A stretch of 64,000 bases of DNA from Spizellomyces punctatus DAOM BR117. Taxonomy: Eukaryota; Chytridiomycota; Chytridiomycetes; Spizellomycetales; Spizellomycetaceae. Under the pieces are notes generated by a model. The model was not told where the DNA came from, did not search any database, and saw only the letters and a program-made list of their open reading frames with translations. The stretch lies in assembly GCF_000182565.1 (NCBI RefSeq), contig NW_015971546.1:685440-749439 (forward strand). Direction: 5' to 3'. This document shows positions 23,984 to 36,026 of this stretch, piece after piece; the stretch's first letter is position 1, and each line of letters begins with the position of its first letter. Made by a program: the position numbers and the translations under genes.

Positions 23984-24667
23984 TCGCAAGTGGCGTATGT
24001 ATACTGTGCAGAGTGTAAAGCTTGGTTTATAGGGGCATTCCTGAAAGCTTAATGTAAATATAGTTGCATGTAGGTCATTTCCTGTAATGTAGTAACAAGG
24101 CATTTTTTGCGCAAAAGTTCCTTTTCATGCTGTGGATCGACAAGTGTATTCTGGGGAGAAAACAAAAAGTCTAGCTGCATTGGCGCGAAAATCCATCATC
24201 GTTCTTTGGACATTCAAAAACTCACGGAACGTGGATGAAAGCATGTTACATCTTGGGCACTAAAAAGTACTGAGGGTCCTGCAGGTCTTGCAACGCCAGA
24301 CAATACCTTGGACTTCAACGGCAGCTGAAGCAAGTTACAAGCGGTAGCTCTGCGCTCTGCACTTCCTCTTGTACATTTCAATACCTGTGTGGTTAGACGG
24401 GCAGCATCCGCTCGTCCGGGCGCTGAAGGGAAAGTCGTTGGAGTCGCTTGCTGACGTAAAGCATATGGTCATGTGACTAATACTAAGGTTAAAACACCAA
24501 GCTAAGCCTCCAAAACCATTAAGCCTAAAAAGGTAAATGAATCCACAAATTTGAAGCCGTTAAGTTCAAGGCCGTCGGCTCTTCTCTTGGCGAGCAAATT
24601 GAAGGTTTTTTTCAAGCGTTTGTTCAAGATTTGAAGGGCAATCGACCCGCAAGGAATCTCATAGTGG
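23984..24667. other. Intergenic region with an E-box-like site
   Basis: No gene is seen. The palindrome-like GTCATGTGAC lies at 24468-24477, 200 bp before the START-protein start. The left part is the A/T-rich 3' end of the methyltransferase gene. Confidence 0.45.
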
Positions 24668-27600
24668 ATGGAACATGGCGAGGTGAGTTGCGCTGGAAGG
24701 GATGGTGGCCACGACTTGAGGGACCTTGAACGTCTTTTGTTTGGCAGACCACACTCGCAATACGCATTTGACGACTATGACATACAAGACAACCTCGACG
24801 AATATATGGAAGGTTATGACCATGACACATATGGCGAGACACCCGTCAGTGCCTCCCGCCGTATAAGTCCGACTACCAGAATGGCCTTGGGTCCTTTGCA
24901 ACTAAATCCTCATGAAGACGGAACACCAAGCTACAATGCGGCAACTCAGTCCTTGTTGGACCAAGCCGACGGCGCCATGGCGTCGTTGATGCACCTCTCC
25001 CGTGATACCGACAACTGGAAACCTGTTCTAACACATAAGAATGGTGGGGCGGTAGTGTATCGTACAGCAAAGCACGCAAGAGGGCAGATCCCTGTTTTCA
25101 AAGGTGTTGCTATACTGCACGGCTTTGCCCCAGAAGCCATTTTTGCCTTGGTGAGAAACAGGCAGTTGTGTAAGTGGCCTCATTCTTCTCCTGGTGCATT
25201 CTGAGAACTGACGCAGCAACTTGTAACAAAGGGGATGACTGGTATTTGGAGGGACACATTGTCGAGCACATCAATGAAAGCACCTCTCTCAGCTACATGG
25301 TAATGAAGCCCCAAAACGCCTTATCACAGGCAGTAGCAAGGTAAAATCTCTGCAGAATTCATCCCTCCATACATGTTGCGAGTACACTAATGCTCGTACT
25401 ACCGTCAAACACTAGTCAAAGAGACTTGGCTCTTATTGATCGAAAGGACTTTGATCCGGCCACCGGGGCCATTGCTTACGCTAGTACATCGGTGGAAACA
25501 ACCAAAGTGCCAAAACATCCTGGCCGTGTTCGTGCTTTACTGAAACTGAATGGATGGCTTTTGGAACCTCATATTGCATCAGATGGAGTAACCATCAGCA
25601 CCAAAGTCAGCTACTACATCCAAACTGATGTTGGAGGGCTGTTGCCCAACTCGGTAGTTAAGCGCTACCTTGCCCGTCGTGCGCTGGTCGTCGTGGGTGT
25701 GGAACAGTACCTTCGAAAGAATGGCCCTCCCCCTGTTCCAGAATCAGAGGTTGTAGCGGTCAGAAGAGCGCGCACAATGAGCATTCTCAGTACTTCGTCA
25801 GATGGAGAGAATACACCGTACCAGTTTCCCCCACCTCCTGAACGTTCCTCTTCTTTCCACGGGTCGCGACTTATGCGCGGGTAAGCTGGTTTATTTACGT
25901 TTCCTTTCTTTCTAATGTCAATCACCGCTAAACGTGTGCTGCAGAGGCGCAGGGCCTGAGCAACCACCTTCTCGAATGTCATACCAGGGACATAACATGA
26001 CGGAAGGAAGAAAGATGCCTTCACACGTGGCTCCTAGCTATGACCGCCAGTCCCGTCAGCATGGGAATCCTCCTCCACCCCGCTCTGTTGTCAACACCGT
26101 AGAGGAATCTGTGCAAGATGATGACGATGATGAGGTATGGTCGACTTACTGGATTGCAGGTTGGGATGTGCGAGCACCAAGATTTTGGTTAACCGCGACA
26201 TTGGCGTGTTTAGGTCATTGTGTATGATGAACATGAAGTCCCAGAGGAAACAGATGATTACGACGAGGTAGATGACGTGGAACTCGAGGAGGAGGACGAA
26301 CAAGAAGGAGCCGAGGCGACATCGCCCGCACCTGTAGAGATTGATGATGGTGGTCCGTCAACTAATCCTCATAACGAAGCTGCCCTGCTATCTCTGCGTC
26401 TTCTACAAAGCCTTGAACCAGAAGACGCTGGGTGGGAGTTTCATTCACAAACAAGTGGAGTGCGTATCTCTCAAAGAGCAGTCGCTGGAGCTCAAATGCC
26501 TATGGTGCGTGGAGATGCGATTATTCAAGGCCCCTGGACCGCACAGGAGATCTTGAGTGTCGTCAAAAGCGCGACTGCCAGACGCTCATGTGAGTATCAT
26601 GCATGTCAAGTGTATCTCTACTGACCAGAGTTGCTAATATCGCGATTTACAGGGGACGCACGTTTTGAAGACGGACGCGCACTGGTTAACTACAACTTGG
26701 ATGAGGCATTAACCTATAGTCAGCAGAAGGGAACGTTCCCTGTCTCTGGTCGGGACTTTGTTACCACTAATATGACACACTTTGATCCCAAAACGGGTGC
26801 CGTTTATTACACTGCTACCAGTGTAGTTGACCAGTCCGCCCCAAGCGATCCCAAGCGGGTTCGTGCCCATCTCACAGTTGCTGGGTGGATCCTTAAACCC
26901 GTAAATGGGGGGATCTCTGTGAGCTACATTGTACAAGTGGATGTTAAAGGATCTATTCCTAGCTGTAAGTGACCTTGAGCCATTCAATAGGCCCTTGGCT
27001 TAACGTCAAATTGCTTACTCCCGTTCCTCTCCAGCGATTATCAAAGTAATCCAGACTCAAACACCTCTCTGCATTGCAGAAGTGTTCAAATACATTGAAC
27101 ACAAGGGGTTCATCCCTTTTATTATCCGCAGAGTTCCCGGAGTGGACCCTGGCCGCGGACTGGGACTCCGCAGTGAAAGTTTTGAAGCGAAAGGCAGTGT
27201 TTATGGCTTGGAATACAGGACGACAGAGGCTCATGGGAAAATCTTGGCTGTTGCCTTACCTAGGTCAGCTTATTCTGATGGTGCTGATGTGCAGGTCACA
27301 CCTACCGATGGCAGCGTTAAAGTATATAGGGTGCCCGACGATGCGATGGGAAGATTAAAGGATGCGGCGAGCGCAGACAATTCGATTGTCCTCAATGTTA
27401 TCGTTGAGAAGGAGGCGGACCTGGACGTGAAATTCCGGGTTTCGCCTAGCAATCGCGGTTACATGTGTAACGGTAAAATAATTGAGACCGCCCCGGCGAA
27501 ACCTGTCATTGCTGCACATCCGAAACCCGTAGCCGAGCCTGTACCAGTTAGGGAAGCCGATACTACCCGGCCTCCTGCTGCGAAAGCCACCTCTGAAGTA

Positions 27601-29427
27601 AACACGAAGTCCGTTCCCCCCACGAAGACAGAAGGGTCACCGAGCTCAAGCTCAAATACGCCACCGCCCGCAGCTCGACCTACATACATTCCGCACCGGC
27701 ATACTGAATCCGGCGTCAAAGCGTTGAAGTACTTGAAGCAACTCATGCAAGATGAAGACGCATGGAAGCTCCACTCAGAACAACAGGGCGTAAAGATTTC
27801 CACCATCGAAGACGGATCACCGATGCCTGTTGTTCGTGGTGATTCCGTGTTCCCACCAGAGTTCACAGTGGATGAAATTGTCAATGTACTCAGATCATCT
27901 GGGGCGCGCAAGATTTGTGAGTATGCAATGCAAGGATGTGTTATACAGACATCGCCGTTAACGCAATTTCCTTTTCAGGGGATGCTCGGTTTGAAGATGG
28001 TGATACAGTGGAATGGTTGAACCCGAACGAGCAGGTATTCCGGTCACTCCAAAAGGGACAGTTCCCCGTTAGTGGCCGGGATATTTGCGGTCTGCAGGTT
28101 ACCGTTTTCGACGCCAGATCATCCACCACCTACATTGTTGCGACAAGTGTGAATGACCCACTTGTTCCGGTTGACCCCAAGCGCGTCCGCGCTGATTTGA
28201 AGGTCGCTGGATGGATTTTACAGCCAGTACCGAACGGAGGCGGTGTTAGTATCACTTACATTGTGAACATCGATCCGAAAGGGTCAATTCCAAGCGCCAT
28301 TGTAAAGGCTGTTTCAGCACAGACTCCGTTATGCGTTGCAGAAGTCCTCAAGTACCTGCGTACGTACGGATCTCCTGTTGCCGGCAAAGTGTTGGGTAAC
28401 ACTGGCGAGGGTATCAAAATTGTAGTCACCAAAGATAAATTCGACCACAAAACATCGACATTGGAGTTTGAGTACACAGCAAATGCAACTCAAGACGGCG
28501 ATGGAACTCCCGGAACTGGACTTGCTGGGCTCGTCGAATTCCAGATTGACCCGAAAATGTATCCTTCAGGTGTTGATCTGGAAATTCCGGCCAAAACAGT
28601 GCAAGATTACTTGATAGTAAAATCGAGTCCAGACGGTCGATTCTTGAGATTGTACATGCGCTTTGACGCTGTAAAGGAGAATGGCTCTGGCAAGATTCAA
28701 GTGAAAGTTATCAAGAAGAAGAAGGGAACCGGCAGCAAGGACTTTTCAGTCAATGGGGTGCCTGGCAGTGTCGTGAACGACAAATCTAATAAGGTCATGA
28801 TCCCGGTCAGAAAGGCTACAACTGCACCTGGGGCAAGTAAGCCCGCCACGGCGACTGGTAAGTGACCCTCGTTATACATTTTTCTTGCAGATACGTTAAA
28901 CCTGACATTATCACGTAGCTGCCACGCGTCCGCCTCGTCAGGCCCCAGCTGGCGTACCCTCTGAGCCACTCCCCACATCCGAAGCAGTGCCCAAGGTTCC
29001 CGTTAAGCGGAGGCCGCCTCCTGCGACCGAGACTGCAGTGCAAGCGCAGCCAAGTACGGTTCCAGCGCCATCAATGTCAACAAGAAGTTTGACCCGGACA
29101 AATGAGAACCGTCTCTTCACATATCTGCTTGCACTCCTTTCCATGGCACTCCGTCTACTTCGTCCCTTCCTCGCACCCAACGGACCGGAGCTTCCTGATA
29201 GCGTTGATCCCCTCGACATCCGTGCACTGGTCGCGGACGCTGAACGTCTCCGCCTCGTTGGAGTGTCAGCTGTGTCCTTGTTGTTCTTCGGACTGGTTTT
29301 GAGGTGGTTCCTAGGTGCTGTATTCGGTGTCGTTGGTGGTGTGTTTAGCATGTTTAGCTTGGGACAATGGGTCTTATTGACTGCTCTGGGAGTTGGCGCA
29401 TTTTGGATGGGTAAAGGACGACGTTGA
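24668..29427 (+). CDS. Triple START-domain protein with C-terminal membrane hairpin
   Basis: START domains bind lipids such as sterols, phospholipids or ceramide in a closed cavity and move them between membranes. Three copies are read in order: START1 (about 24945-25730; WDDWYLEGHIVEHINESTSL), START2 (about 26370-27120; WDARFEDGRALVNYNLDEAL) and START3 (about 27710-28380; WDARFEDGDTVEWLNPNEQ). Copies 2 and 3 share FPVSGRD, DPKRVRA and YIVQVD/YIVNID-KGSIPS. Copies 2 and 3 are each followed by a related beta-rich segment (about 27120-27470 and 28380-28720). An acidic linker (EETDDYDEVDDVELEEEDEQ) separates copies 1 and 2. The C-terminus has two or three hydrophobic spans (VSAVSLLFFGLVLRWFLGAV and FSLGQWVLLTALGVGAFWMG). 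Each START copy is cut by an intron in phase 1 of the same Trp codon. About seven introns in all. Likely role: lipid transfer at a membrane contact site (inference). Confidence 0.85.
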
Positions 29428-29644
29428 GATGACAATCAAATAGAACTAATGTAGGGTTAGGTTTACTTCATAGACACATCTCATAGGTATATAATTCTTC
29501 GTTTAGAGATAGTTGTCATGTTTCATACATAAGATAATAAGGGTTCTTGGGATGGCCGATCCTTATTTCCATTCCTCGGGTATTTTTCTGATTAATTATA
29601 TGCTAAGGTTTTGTATCTCACGGCTCATTTTGAAAGACTCAAAC

Positions 29645-30891
29645 ATGGACGGAGAATTCCCTGAAGGGTTTCCAGCGGAAAGATGGAATAACATTCTCCT
29701 GTATGCCCATCAACGAATATTGGAGGCAGGCGGGATGGATGCCGTCCTGCCTGCCTGCAATGGTAGCAAGGAACAAGAAGAAGGTTCTGTTGAGGAGAGT
29801 GCGGGATTCGAGAGGTTGGTCCGCCATGTCAAAAAAATGGCGGCTGCTGATATTGGTAGCACCATCCCAAAACCTCCCCAACTTCAAAATGACCGGAATG
29901 TGGCAGCGAGGTTGAAATCTGTTCGTATGTATTTCAATTAATACTCCCACTGGTCGCCCTGCATCATTGCTCTAAAATATTTCCCCAGAAACATACCTGA
30001 ACCGTCTAGAATACAATCACCTCGGTACACCATTCTTTGTCATTCGCAAATCCGCCTCCGTCCGCTCTCTGATGCGAACTGCCCAAGAGATTGTGCGGTA
30101 TGGTCTACCGATAAAATGCCTAGAAGCAGCTGTGGTTGGGATGTTGTTGACGGCGGGGATAGATGGTATCGATCGGATTACGTGTAGTTTTAAATCTCAG
30201 GTCGGGTCTGAAGTATATCGACATATCGTTTTGTTGATTCGACATGGGGATCGCTGGGGTGCCCTCGGGCTGTCGAGAAGAAGAGATTTAATGGATAAAC
30301 CTTTAACTTTTCAGGTAAAAGATTTTCTGGAAAACGATTGGATTATGAGAAGAGGAGTGTGATTGCTGACAGTCATTTGTTGCAGTCTCTGCCAGAAATT
30401 CTGATGGAATATCGAACGGCATATGAGAGAAGTATGTTTGAAGAATTGAATGTATGGTATAGGCATGTTATAAACAATGAATATGCTTTGCAGACCAGCA
30501 CTGTCTCATAAAGGCAAAACTTGGTAAGGCCATTGGAGTTTCTCGTAGCTGCGAAATATTAGTAACTCGGATTTGCAGGTCTCCCTGTCCCCCATGATAC
30601 CTCCAGTAATGAGCGGATCGCCTGGAAGGTGTGTTGCAATTTGTGACGATCACCTATGCTGGCTACTTTTATCTGAACGCTTGAATTCGTTGCTCTCATT
30701 TCCAAGTATCTTTCCTTGCGCTTTCCAACAAGTTCGTACCATTCGTTTACTCCCCAAGCGACACACTCTATGGATCGCTTTATCCGCGGTATTCGCGGAG
30801 GGTAGGTGGCCGGAGTTTCCCCCTAACCAACGGAAAAGCTGATCTGATGCGTGTTTCCGCCAGATTTAAGCCCATTTTGGTAGATGTATGA
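29645..30891 (+). CDS. VASH: Vasohibin-type tubulin tyrosine carboxypeptidase
   Basis: Vasohibins remove the C-terminal Tyr of alpha-tubulin with a transglutaminase-like Cys-His-Ser triad. The spliced protein reads TYLNRLEYNHLGTPFFVIRK, then GLPIKCLEAAVVGMLLTAGI (Cys at 30117-30119), EVYRHIVLLIRHGDRWGALG (His at 30222-30224) and GLSRRRDLMDKPLTF (Ser at 30273-30275), so the full triad is present. Later exons give SLPEILMEYRTAYERN, CLIKAKLGLPVPHD and ERIAWK. The final join is uncertain: with acceptor AACAAG the last exon reads FVPFVYSPSDTLYGSLYPRY and ends at TGA 30889-30891, while another frame ends at 30842. ATG 29645 is taken as start; upstream in-frame ATGs exist. Animal vasohibins need the small partner SVBP, for which no gene was seen in this window. 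Confidence 0.9.
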
Positions 30892-31234
30892 ACAGACGAA
30901 TTCTGGTAATTCAATTAACAAGTAGGCTTAGAGCTATAGAATGATTACGCTAGTGTAAACTAGAAAGTATCGAGATATAATGCCGTTTGCCATCGCATGG
31001 CGGAGAAGGCACTACCATTCAAATAGAGTCGGTGGACACAGTAGTATCCACTAGTATCGATTAACAAATCATATAGCCGTCTTATTCCCACCTCATAAAT
31101 ATCTTTCATGTGTGCAAAGGGCACCTCAGCCAAGATTTCAAGTCCCACAAATCCAAGACGTTCCTGCACTCCATTCGATATGCAACGTTATCCACTGGTA
31201 CTATCTGCTATCTGCTATATACAATAATAGTAGG
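30892..31234. other. Convergent intergenic region, vasohibin and IPI3
   Basis: No gene is seen. It holds the 3' ends of two converging genes. Confidence 0.4.
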
Positions 31235-33105
31235 TCAACGCCGCACATCCCGGATAAGATGGCTCACCGCAGCTTGGTAGAATTCCTCATTGATGTCGAC
31301 TAATGCCTTGTTATGATCCGCCAAGCGCTCAACCTCCCCGCGTAATCTAGACATCTCCGCCTCTATGCTGTTGCCGCCATTCGACAGTTCCATTTGACGA
31401 ACCCGTTCTTCCACAGATCTAGTAAATGCGTGTTCTAGAGCCCCGTGTTTAGTGCAAATTCTTGAATAAGACTCCTCATTTAGCAATTTACCTGCTGTCA
31501 ACGTTTCTTTTTGGAAGACTTCCAGCGGCTATCAAACAGATTCGTAAAATGATTGAGTCCTTGGTGGATCAAGTGAATCGCCGCAAGAAACTGCGCTTAC
31601 ATCGTCCACAATGCCACTACACGCTGGCAATGTCCATTCCTCGCGATCTCTATCCAGTGTGTCCACATCCTCCGCAATCTCATGACGCTTCCAAGGTCTC
31701 AAAGCAGGCAAATAATCATTTGATACCCCGGGATCCATCAAATGTGGTGGTCTGAGCAGAATCTTAACGTCCGTCACAGGTGCTAGAGCGAGGTTAGAGC
31801 CTAGTCAATTCCGGTGTTGGGGTGGCCCCTTACCCTTATGATTCGAAAGAGTGCGCAAACACTGACGACTAGTAGTATCCCAGACGATCGCTGTGCAATC
31901 CTCGGATCCTGACAATAAGAGAGATCCATCAAGCGACAAAGCTAGGCTGGTAACGTTTTGACTAAGAACTGGAATAAGCATGGGTGCAAAACTATATTAA
32001 AGCTACCTTTCTCACCTGTGACCCAGTAGGGTACCGCCATCTGCATCTGCATCCTCCACTGCACCTTTCCGCAACCCCACCGTATCACCATCAGCGTTTC
32101 GGCTGTACAAATTGGTCTGATATATTGTCCCTTCGGTCGCTCCTGCATATAACCTTGTCTCAGTCACGTCCACTACCAGGCTGCTTATCGCTTTTGGAAA
32201 GACGATGGTTGCTAGCAGCTCTCCCGAAGCTCCCTCCCATATCTGACATTGATTAGCTAACCGGGTCAGTATGAGTATAGATTGCATCAAACACCTTGAG
32301 TGGTACAAACCTTGCACGTTCTATCTATTGATGTTGTGAATATTCTCGAATTCGCAAAGAGTCCAACCCCAAAGACGATGTCGGAAATTGGCAATGCATG
32401 ACCAGAAAGAGAACGGTGGGGACTTGAAACTGACTCGCTATTTGGATCTAACACGCTGCGTGACGGATCATGTTAAACGTGCCGATCATCCGTTACGTAG
32501 GATGCAGTGATTCCCACCGTGAAAGAAGCCAGACATTTGCCACCGCATCTTCACCTCCTGTGATGAAAGCAACGTCGTCGCTTGAAAAGCGGACGACACG
32601 TACAGCCTTATAATGTGCATCGAACATTCGAACGAGGCGTCCACTATTGAGCTACATCACAGGCGTAAATTGAACAGCCAAAGATAAAGCCTAGGTCTGG
32701 TGAGGAATGCCCACCTGCCATACGTAGACTCTCCCGGAATAACCGCCGCCCACACAATACTCCCCTGAATGCGATACTGCCATGGAACACAGCTTTTCAG
32801 GCAGGACAAACTTTGTATGAAGCTGTCCCTAAAACGAAAAATTTGAGTACACCAAGCCCTTCAAAACAATTATGTGAAGCTACCTTTGCCCAGCTCCAAA
32901 GGTGAACAAGTGCCCTATCATTTTGTGCCGCCAAGAAGCTTGAGCTGAACAAAGTACCTCCCGCGGCAGACATTGGCAAAGTTGCGGTGGTTTTCGGATC
33001 TGACTTGTTCCCTTTCAAAGAGCCAAGTACCACCCCTGAACGTAGGTCACATATTTGAACGGCTGTGTCCGAGGACGAAGCCGTTACCGCTATCTCTGAA
33101 AGCAT
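31235..33105 (-). CDS. IPI3: WD40 protein Ipi3/WDR18 (Rix1 complex, 60S ribosome biogenesis)
   Basis: Ipi3 works with Rix1 and Ipi1 in late nuclear 60S maturation (ITS2 processing and Rea1 recruitment). From the ATG at 33105 the protein reads MLSEIAVTASSSDTAVQICD and then DLRSGVVLGSLKGN, NDRALVHLWSWAK, YVWQLNSGRLVR, ANVWLLSRVLD, CKIWEGASGELLATI and LYAGATEGTIYQTNL. These are successive WD repeats with the WDR18/Ipi3 pattern. The C-terminus (31235-31501) is a coiled coil (MSRLRGEVERLADHNKALVD), as in this family. About seven short introns are needed. An upstream minus-strand frame to 33474 continues without a better start and is taken as 5' leader. Confidence 0.85.
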
Positions 33106-33528
33106 TTCCAAGGGCAATGGGTAAGGAAGAACTGTCGGACTTACAAAATCAGATTGGGTCAAGTAAGTACTTGTTGCTATGACAACAAATGAGTCACGTG
33201 ACAGCACATTACCCAAAGGTGGTTGCGTTTGTGTCGTCTGCTGGTGCTGGAGATCAGGGTCCTTGTGTTCATCATCTGGGTTCTGGAGTGCGAGTATAGA
33301 ATAAGAAGTTTGACGTAAGAGAATATAGGTGGAAGATAGGGGACTAGGACGTTCGTTGCTCTGGACAGTTTTCTGCACGCAACGGTGATCTTGTTTGGTG
33401 CGCTCGCGTTTGTTACATCGTAGAAAGAAAACACGCAAGCAACTTTGTTTGGTGAGTGCTGGCTTGTAGTTCACGCGAGAGCTGGGGATACCTTATTGAT
33501 CAGGTTACTCCACCAGCCCAGATTAGCT
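33106..33528. promoter_or_regulatory. Shared divergent promoter, IPI3 and PWWP gene, with GTCACGTGAC site
   Basis: The two start codons face away from each other over 423 bp. A perfect palindrome GTCACGTGAC (E-box core CACGTG) lies at 33193-33202, 88 bp upstream of the IPI3 start. In fungi CACGTG is bound by bHLH factors such as Cbf1. Which factor acts here is unknown. Confidence 0.5.
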
Positions 33529-35237
33529 ATGAGTGACGTCGAGGAACCCAAATCGCCCGCAGTGCCTACATCGCCCAAATCACCCAAATCGCCCAAGTCG
33601 TCAGGTCCTACCTCTATATACACCCCAGGAACCGCAGTTTGGGCTAGATTGAAAGGATACCCCTGGTGGCCTGGTCGGGTAGGCATTTAATCTAACGTCG
33701 CATATTTGTTCAGCCCTCCATGTGCTAAATATGTTTAATGGTCGACAGATCGAACGAGAAGACGAGTTGCCCGAGGATGTACTTGCCCAGAAAAAATCCA
33801 AAACCATAGCAGTGTTCTTCTTTGGTTCGAGAAACTAGTAAGCATAATTGTAGCTATCTGGATTCATTCGCACACATTTGAACGGGCTCTTCAGTTCATG
33901 GTTAGCGCAAGATGCATTAAGACCATACAAGGAGCACAAGGAAGAATTTTGTAGCAAGAATAAAACTGCGGCATTCTTGAAAGCCGTTAGAGAGGCGGAT
34001 GATCCGTCCATACTCGAAAGAGAAGCTGAGGAATTCGCTGCTAAGGCGGAGAGGAAGAGACAAAAGAAATTGGCTACCCCGAGCCGACGCCGGTCGAGTG
34101 TGAATGAGACGGGTACTGGCAAGAAAAAGTCTCGACCAGATGCAAATGGAGCGGACACGAAAAAGCGAAGAGTAAGCGAACCGGCGCCAGGCAAGAAAAG
34201 CAAGAAGCGTGCAATCGAAGAGTCCGATGAAGAGGAGAAAGAGGTGTGTTAGTTTGTGTGAGGCCATCTTGAATGAGAAGGTGAAGTAAACATCAAAGTA
34301 AAGCCCATAGCGGAAAGGAAGCGTCGTAAGCGCGAAGTTCAAGCCGCTGTTGATGACGACGAGGAGAACGAAGGCGCGCATGATACACAGAAGGAAGACG
34401 AATCTGGAAATGAATCGGAAGGTACTAAATCGAAAAAGGCCAAGAGAAATGACGAGGAAGGTCACAAATTGCTGAGTATGGCTTGCGAAGGCTTGCGAAA
34501 TTTGTCATCAACAGGTGAAACCCAGAACTCACTGCTTCTCACATTTAGAGAAACTGTGGAGGATTCGGCTTAAGCTTCAAGGCTTTATCAAGGATGTCAA
34601 GGAACAGGGGGATAAACTTAAGGTACTAAAGCATCTCTCATTATGCTATCATAGCGCGATTTCAGCATCTGACCATATGCCCTCAGGCGGAACAATACGA
34701 GGAAGCCGAGGCCAAGCTGCGTGAACTGGAGAGTTTCCCACTTACAGTCGACCTATTAAAAGTGCGTTACTTCATGCTGCGAAGCTTGTTAATCACTACC
34801 ACTAACGTGACTGGGTTGTGTCCAAAAAGGAAACCAAGGTCGGAAAATTGGTGAAACACATGAGCAGACTCCAGATTCCGAACGATAAGCACAACCTTGT
34901 ACCGCGCTCGAATGACTTGATGGCAAAACTCAAATTGCAACTCCCTGAAGCGTCTGCTGCTGGTGATGAGAAAGAACCCAAGGAGCCCTCTCATAAGGAG
35001 GCCGATGCAGAAGGTGAAATCGCCGAGGCTCCTCAAAAAGCTGATGAGGAGATAGTTGACAAGGAGGAACACGACATGGACATTGATAATGGCGATCAGG
35101 TCTCGGAACAAGCTCAGGCTGACGATACGCCCTCCCAGAACGAGGACGACTCTAACGGCAAGGTCACAAGGAATGCGAATGGATCGGAGAAGCAGGAAAC
35201 TGACGATCCTGAAACTGCAGCCATGGACAAAGAATAA
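33529..35237 (+). CDS. PWWP-domain chromatin protein with TFIIS-N/IBD-like domain (LEDGF/HDGF or Pdp3 type)
   Basis: PWWP domains read methylated H3K36 on nucleosomes. After a (SPK)n stretch (PTSPKSPKSPKSSG) the PWWP domain starts TAVWARLKGYPWWPGR and continues over introns with AVFFFGSRN and FSWLAQDALRPY. A long Lys/Glu-rich basic region with nuclear localisation signals follows (KKSKKRAIEESDEEEKE). Next is a helical domain, KKLWRIRLKLQGFIKDVKEQ, then LRELESFPLTVDLLK and ETKVGKLVKHMSRLQIP. This fits the TFIIS N-terminal / integrase-binding-domain fold that LEDGF/p75 and HRP2 use to bind transcription-elongation partners. Ends with an acidic tail at TAA 35235-35237. At least seven introns. 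The IBD-like part is inferred from pattern, while the PWWP call is firm. Confidence 0.8.
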
Positions 35238-36026
35238 TTATGTTGCCATATTGGCGACTCATGGTCGCAGATAGCTTTGGCTTTTTGTATCTTTGATATT
35301 TTGGGCAAGAATTGACTGTTGGATGATACATAGTGCGTGGGAAAATACAAATGTCAATGTCATTACGTTGCAGTCAACTTGAATGAACCACATTTATTGT
35401 GACATTATCATCTCATCATGAAGATAAACAATGACGATGGTCGCGACCATGAATGATAGCAACGATTGCCGCTGCAGGCATCTGATGAGTCGAACAGTCT
35501 GCGATTGTATTCCGTTTTTTTCTATAAGGCCCCTCTTCTCCTTTATCCTTGACTCCCAGCAAGGAAGCATGCGAAGAATCTCCCTCTGGCTACGAGAACC
35601 TCACCTTCCTGACAGCAACAATGAGCAAGGATTGCCTTGCAATGCTACTATTAATATGCTGCTACGAGCGCAGGTATGCAATGTCCTTGTGCGGTTTCCC
35701 ATGCTCACGATCCAGTCGAAAGTTTGGTTTACTAGTATCTGAATATCCTCCGACTAAATCGCTTCGAAACAAAGGCCCCGCTCGTAGTAGTAAGTTAGCT
35801 TCATGCGGGAGGTTGTCACTGGAGCCAAATGGTTCAATCCGCTTTTCACGTGACTAGCGGCTGCGCCATTATCGTAAGCAAGCGGAGAACTGTGCCAGGG
35901 AGATCAGCATCATAGCATTCAGCAAGTGAGGACCGATCTGCCCAACGAGTACAACGCATGAGACATTCTTTATCTTTTTTGCAAGGCTTTTCGTTGAGTG
36001 CATAGATCGGTGCACTATAGTTGGAG
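35238..36026. other. Intergenic region upstream of the dynein gene
   Basis: No gene is seen in about 790 bp. A TCACGTGAC motif lies at 35846-35854, 181 bp before the dynein start. A plus-strand frame at 35549-35857 has poor coding character. Confidence 0.45.

Noticed and set aside
35790-35860. Possible tRNA gene suggested by GGTTCAATCC at 35831-35840
   Set aside because: No matching A box or acceptor-stem pairing was found around this B-box-like string.
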